Of a stretch of DNA of 8,581 nucleotides, positions 5,672 to 8,581 are shown piece by piece. The stretch's first letter is position 1. Each line of letters starts with the position of its first letter. Source of the DNA: an uncultured Saprospiraceae bacterium (GTDB lineage: Bacteria > Bacteroidota > Bacteroidia > Chitinophagales > Saprospiraceae); contig CALCSX010000239.1 in assembly GCA_937894165.1 (NCBI GenBank), forward strand, positions 1 to 8,581. Direction: 5' to 3'. The notes below the pieces were generated by a model that was given only the letters and a program-made list of their open reading frames with translations, was not told the origin of the DNA and did no database searches. Both the position numbers and the translations under genes were made by a program.

Positions 5672-5700
5672 TTGTGGGTATAGATAAATAGCTATCTTTC
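5672..5700 (+). promoter_or_regulatory. Possible promoter of the M14 peptidase gene
   Basis: TTG (5672-5674) and TATCTTTC (5693-5700) are 18 bp apart. The second box matches the Bacteroidota TAnnTTTG consensus except for the last base. Transcription would begin near 5707, about 30 nt upstream of the ATG at 5738 and within or before the TTG at 5711, which supports the ATG as the real start. Confidence 0.35.
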
Positions 5701-5737
5701 ATTTTGTATTTTGTCCAACAATAAATACAATTTTGAA

Positions 5738-8248
5738 ATGAAAATAATATTTAGCCTCCTAATAATTAATATCTTCTTGCTTTCAGCTGATTTATCCGGG
5801 CAAATGATAAGTCCTAAGCAATATTTTGGCTATGAGATAGGTGAGAAATTTACGTACCATCATAAAGTGGTCGATTATTTTGAGCATGTATCAGAAAACT
5901 CTGAATTTGTGAAGATAGAACAATATGGTGAAAGTTACGAGGGGAGACCGTTGTTGGTAGCTTATGTAGGCAGCCCTGAAAACATTGCCAATTTGAAGGC
6001 GATTTCCAGCAGCAATAGAAGCCGGGCATTACTCGAAGAGGGTGAAATATTGAAAGATCAGCCAATTATTATTTGGTTGAGTTATAATATTCATGGAAAT
6101 GAGGCGGTGTCGGTGGAAACTGCGGTCAAAATGCTGTATGAACTTGCCGGTAATGCCAAAACAAAATATGCTAATTGGCTGGAAAAGGCAGTCATCGTAA
6201 TAGATCCATGTCTAAACCCTGATGGGCACACTCGCTACGTTCAATTCTTCAACGAGAAAGTAGGTTTTAAACCTAATGTAAATTTATTTACACAAGAGCA
6301 TCATGAGCAATGGCCTGGGGGAAGACCAAATCATTATTTGTTTGATTTAAATAGGGACTGGGCTTGGCAAACCCAAAAGGAATCGAAACACAGAGGAGTT
6401 CTTTTTAATCGCTGGATGCCGCATGTTCATGTTGATTTTCATGAAATGGGAATTAATGAGTCCTATTTTTTTGCCCCCTCTGCAGAACCGATACATGGGG
6501 ATTTCAGTGAGTGGCTAAGGGAGTTTCAGAATTCTGTGGGCAAGCAAATCGGTGATTCTTTTGACAGGAATAATTGGTTGTATTTTAAGGGAGAATGGTT
6601 TGATCTATTATATCCGTCCTATGGTGATACTTATCCTGCTTTCAATGGGGCAGTGGGTATGACTTTTGAGATGGGCGGATCGGGGAGAGCCGGACTTGCG
6701 GGGGTAAATAAGGAGGGTGATACGGTGAGTTTGAAAAGTCGGATAGACCACCATTATTTGGCGGGAATGAAGACTATTGAAGCGAGTATTAAATCGTACG
6801 ATAAGTTACTTGAAAATTTTGAGGAATTCTTTTCCAAAGCCGATACAAAGCCCGGTGGTAAATTCCTTTCTTATATTGTAAGGAATGATAATGCTGATAA
6901 TGTGAGAAGATTGGAAGAATTTCTAAAAATGCATGAAATTAAGTTTGGTTATCTTGGTTCGGACTTAAAAAAGGCGACATATTATTCTTATAATTCTGAT
7001 GCCGAAGTTAAGGAAGAAATGAAAACCGGCTCTTTAGTTATTCCTGCCGCTCAGCCTAAAGGTACGCTGTTGAAGGTGTTATTCGAGCCTAAAACATTTC
7101 TCTCGGACTCCAATACTTACGATATTACAGCCTGGGCTTTGCCTTATGCGATGGGTTTAAATGCCTTTGGTTCTGAAAAGGAAGTTGTTTATTTGGAGAA
7201 AAAGCCTTCCAAAGAAAAATTGATAGAGGAAGACAGCATAACAGCGATCGCCTATGGATTGCAGTGGAAAAGTGTTGAAGATGCGGCTTTTTTAGCTGCG
7301 GCAATGCAGGAGGGGATTTTTCCAAGAGTCGTTAATAAGCCAATGAGAATTGGGGAAAGGACATTTGATCGTGGTTCTCTGATTTTCACAAAAGCTAAGC
7401 ATGAAGTCAAGCGAAAAGATTATGATGAGGTTTTAATGAATCTAGCTCATCAACATAAGCGAGATCTAACTCCTCTGATTTCAGGTTATTCTGAGACCGG
7501 ACCGTCCTTGGGCTCGGTAGATATAAGGAAGATGACAATGCCGCATGTCGGATTATTGAGTGGGGAGGGGACGGATCCCAATAATGTCGGGGAAATATGG
7601 CATTTCTTCGAAATGGAGTTAGACTTTCCGATTAGTCTTTTGGGGAGCAATCAAGTGAGCGAGAAGGTTTTAGATCAATTAGATGTGTTGATAATGACAG
7701 GGGTGTCGCAACGGGCTTTGAATGATAATGTCTTGAAAATGGTGGAAAAATGGGTTGAAAGTGGCGGTCGGCTTATTGCAATAGAGAAAACACTGGAAGT
7801 TCTTGCCATTTCGGGTCAATTTGGGATAGAAATGAAAGCGGATGAAACGGAGCAGGATACAAGTTCGAATTTAAAAATAAAAAATTATTCTGATCGTGTA
7901 GCCGAGTATATAACTAATAATGCTGCCGGGTCTATCGTGAAGGTCCAATTGGACAATACGCATCCTTTGGCATACGGGTATAGAGATGAGTATTTTGCTT
8001 TGAAGACATCCAATGATTTGTTTGCCGGACTGGAAGATGGCTGGAATGTAGGAATTTGTACTGAATATCCGGTCATCAGCGGTTTTGTCGGTAAAGGGTA
8101 TCAGGGAAAGATGAAGGATTTCATGACGATGGGCGTAGAGAAGCGTGGGGAGGGAAATATTATTTATTTTTCAGAGAATCCGATTTTCAGGTCTTTTTGG
8201 CATGCGGGTAAGTTGATGTTGTGTAATGCTGTATTTTTGGTCGAATAA
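5738..8248 (+). CDS. Secreted M14-family zinc metallocarboxypeptidase with C-terminal amidotransferase-like region
   Basis: I place the start at the ATG at 5738 (836 residues) rather than the in-frame TTG at 5711, because the ATG opens directly on a signal peptide: Met-Lys, a hydrophobic stretch to about residue 16, and a likely cleavage near residue 21. The mature enzyme should be periplasmic or exported. The M14 catalytic domain (about 25-360) has zinc ligands His119 and Glu122 in NIHGNE, His235 in HVDFHEMG, the substrate-binding pair Asn205-Arg206 in DLNRDW, and probable catalytic Glu311 in MTFEMGG. Residues about 600-690 (PHVGLLSGEG, then DVLIMTG) resemble a class I glutamine-amidotransferase fold, which I recall in large Bacteroidota M14 proteins; whether it binds anything is unknown. 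It probably trims C-terminal residues from peptides for nutrition or cell-wall turnover. The gene is monocistronic by its 362-bp upstream gap. No T9SS C-terminal sorting domain is evident. Confidence 0.9.
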   Translation: MKIIFSLLIINIFLLSADLSGQMISPKQYFGYEIGEKFTYHHKVVDYFEHVSENSEFVKIEQYGESYEGRPLLVAYVGSPENIANLKAISSSNRSRALLEEGEILKDQPIIIWLSYNIHGNEAVSVETAVKMLYELAGNAKTKYANWLEKAVIVIDPCLNPDGHTRYVQFFNEKVGFKPNVNLFTQEHHEQWPGGRPNHYLFDLNRDWAWQTQKESKHRGVLFNRWMPHVHVDFHEMGINESYFFAPSAEPIHGDFSEWLREFQNSVGKQIGDSFDRNNWLYFKGEWFDLLYPSYGDTYPAFNGAVGMTFEMGGSGRAGLAGVNKEGDTVSLKSRIDHHYLAGMKTIEASIKSYDKLLENFEEFFSKADTKPGGKFLSYIVRNDNADNVRRLEEFLKMHEIKFGYLGSDLKKATYYSYNSDAEVKEEMKTGSLVIPAAQPKGTLLKVLFEPKTFLSDSNTYDITAWALPYAMGLNAFGSEKEVVYLEKKPSKEKLIEEDSITAIAYGLQWKSVEDAAFLAAAMQEGIFPRVVNKPMRIGERTFDRGSLIFTKAKHEVKRKDYDEVLMNLAHQHKRDLTPLISGYSETGPSLGSVDIRKMTMPHVGLLSGEGTDPNNVGEIWHFFEMELDFPISLLGSNQVSEKVLDQLDVLIMTGVSQRALNDNVLKMVEKWVESGGRLIAIEKTLEVLAISGQFGIEMKADETEQDTSSNLKIKNYSDRVAEYITNNAAGSIVKVQLDNTHPLAYGYRDEYFALKTSNDLFAGLEDGWNVGICTEYPVISGFVGKGYQGKMKDFMTMGVEKRGEGNIIYFSENPIFRSFWHAGKLMLCNAVFLVE

Positions 8249-8376
8249 TTAGCTCTGGGAGAAAAGCACAATTACTGCGTTAATTTCGAATTTGAATCAG
8301 TTATTTATTTATTATAAACTACTTGGATTCAAATTCTTCGAAAGCCTTGTCTTTGAGCTTTTCTTCTCAGAGCTAA
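8249..8376. terminator. Long imperfect inverted repeat immediately after the peptidase stop
   Basis: The outer arms are TTAGCTCTG (8249-8257) and CAGAGCTAA (8368-8376), perfect over 9 bp. Pairing continues with AAAAGC (8262-8267) against GCTTTT (8357-8362). The inner arms TTTCGAATTTGAATC (8284-8298) and 8326-8343 pair except for a 3-nt insertion. The loop is 8299-8325. The RNA would fold into an arm of about 50 bp with an internal bulge. It starts at the base after the stop codon, so it may end or stabilise the mRNA; an ATATTTTT run (8381-8388) follows. A small nonautonomous palindromic element is the alternative. Confidence 0.5.
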
Positions 8377-8464
8377 GGAAATATTTTTAAAGCTCAAATA
8401 GGGTGTGTCTAAAATAAATTACCTCATTTTAATTCAATTAAGAAGTTTATTTAATAGGTGGTAG

Positions 8465-8567
8465 ATGTGTTCAACTCCCTACGGAGTTGGAGGAATTGCT
8501 TGTTTTACCCCGAGTTGCAGCCTGAAGGCTTTACTCGGGGTTATTGATATTTAACTCCTACGGAGTA
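8465..8567. repeat. Three-hairpin intergenic repeat element, copy 2
   Basis: This is the second copy of the element at 331-435, in the same orientation. The hairpins are CAACTCC/GGAGTTG (8472-8489), ACCCCGAGT/ACTCGGGGT (8507-8541, with an inner AGCC/GGCT stem) and ACTCC/GGAGT (8554-8566). The spacer between the first two hairpins (8490-8506) is unrelated to copy 1, while the sequence from 8526 to 8552 is identical, so the structured parts are the conserved ones. The window ends 14 bp later. Confidence 0.75.
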
Positions 8568-8581
8568 ATCCTTTAAACACA

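Noticed and set aside
2521..8248. A new defence or secretion system formed by exporter, murB and peptidase
   Set aside because: Each is a well-known housekeeping-type family. The peptidase is separated by 389 bp of repeats with its own promoter candidate, and nothing indicates a joint function.

Overview
The window looks like chromosomal DNA from a member of the Bacteroidota, possibly Cytophagales- or Saprospiria-like, though the lineage below phylum is a guess. The evidence is AT-rich DNA, little sign of Shine-Dalgarno sequences, promoter-like boxes fitting the Bacteroidota TTG...TAnnTTTG consensus, a secreted M14 metallopeptidase of a Bacteroidota type, and many short hairpin repeats between genes. 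There are four convincing genes, one apparently truncated gene, and possibly the last codons of another gene at the left edge.

Layout. Positions 1-607 are intergenic and repeat-rich: a possible C-terminal tail (3-62), CGCAGAGG and CATTAAGG iterations, a GACCC/GGGTC hairpin, a three-hairpin repeat element (331-435) and a terminator-like palindrome (519-542). An alpha/beta-hydrolase esterase of the COG4947 type follows on the minus strand (608-1339). From 1470 to 2138 three arrays of a 7-nt repeat (AGCTGTG-like) surround a minus-strand ORF that resembles the C-terminal part of a DUF6252-like lipoprotein and lacks a normal start. About 380 bp of AT-rich DNA then leads to a well-formed promoter.

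The plus-strand genes are an ABC exporter half-transporter (2521-4317) and murB (4329-5348), 11 bp apart and probably one transcript. MurB makes UDP-MurNAc for peptidoglycan. The exporter's substrate is unknown, so a functional link through the cell envelope is only suggested by position. After a repeat-filled gap (a 16-bp tandem repeat and two more hairpins) comes a secreted zinc carboxypeptidase-family enzyme with a C-terminal class I glutamine-amidotransferase-like region (5738-8248). A long imperfect inverted repeat begins directly after its stop codon. A second copy of the three-hairpin element (8465-8567) lies near the right edge, in the same orientation as the first.

The genes are conventional and I see no convincing new multi-gene system. 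The unusual content is the density and diversity of intergenic structured repeats (at least five families in 8.6 kb), one of which shows compensatory base changes, and a gene fragment flanked by directly repeated spacer-plus-heptad units.
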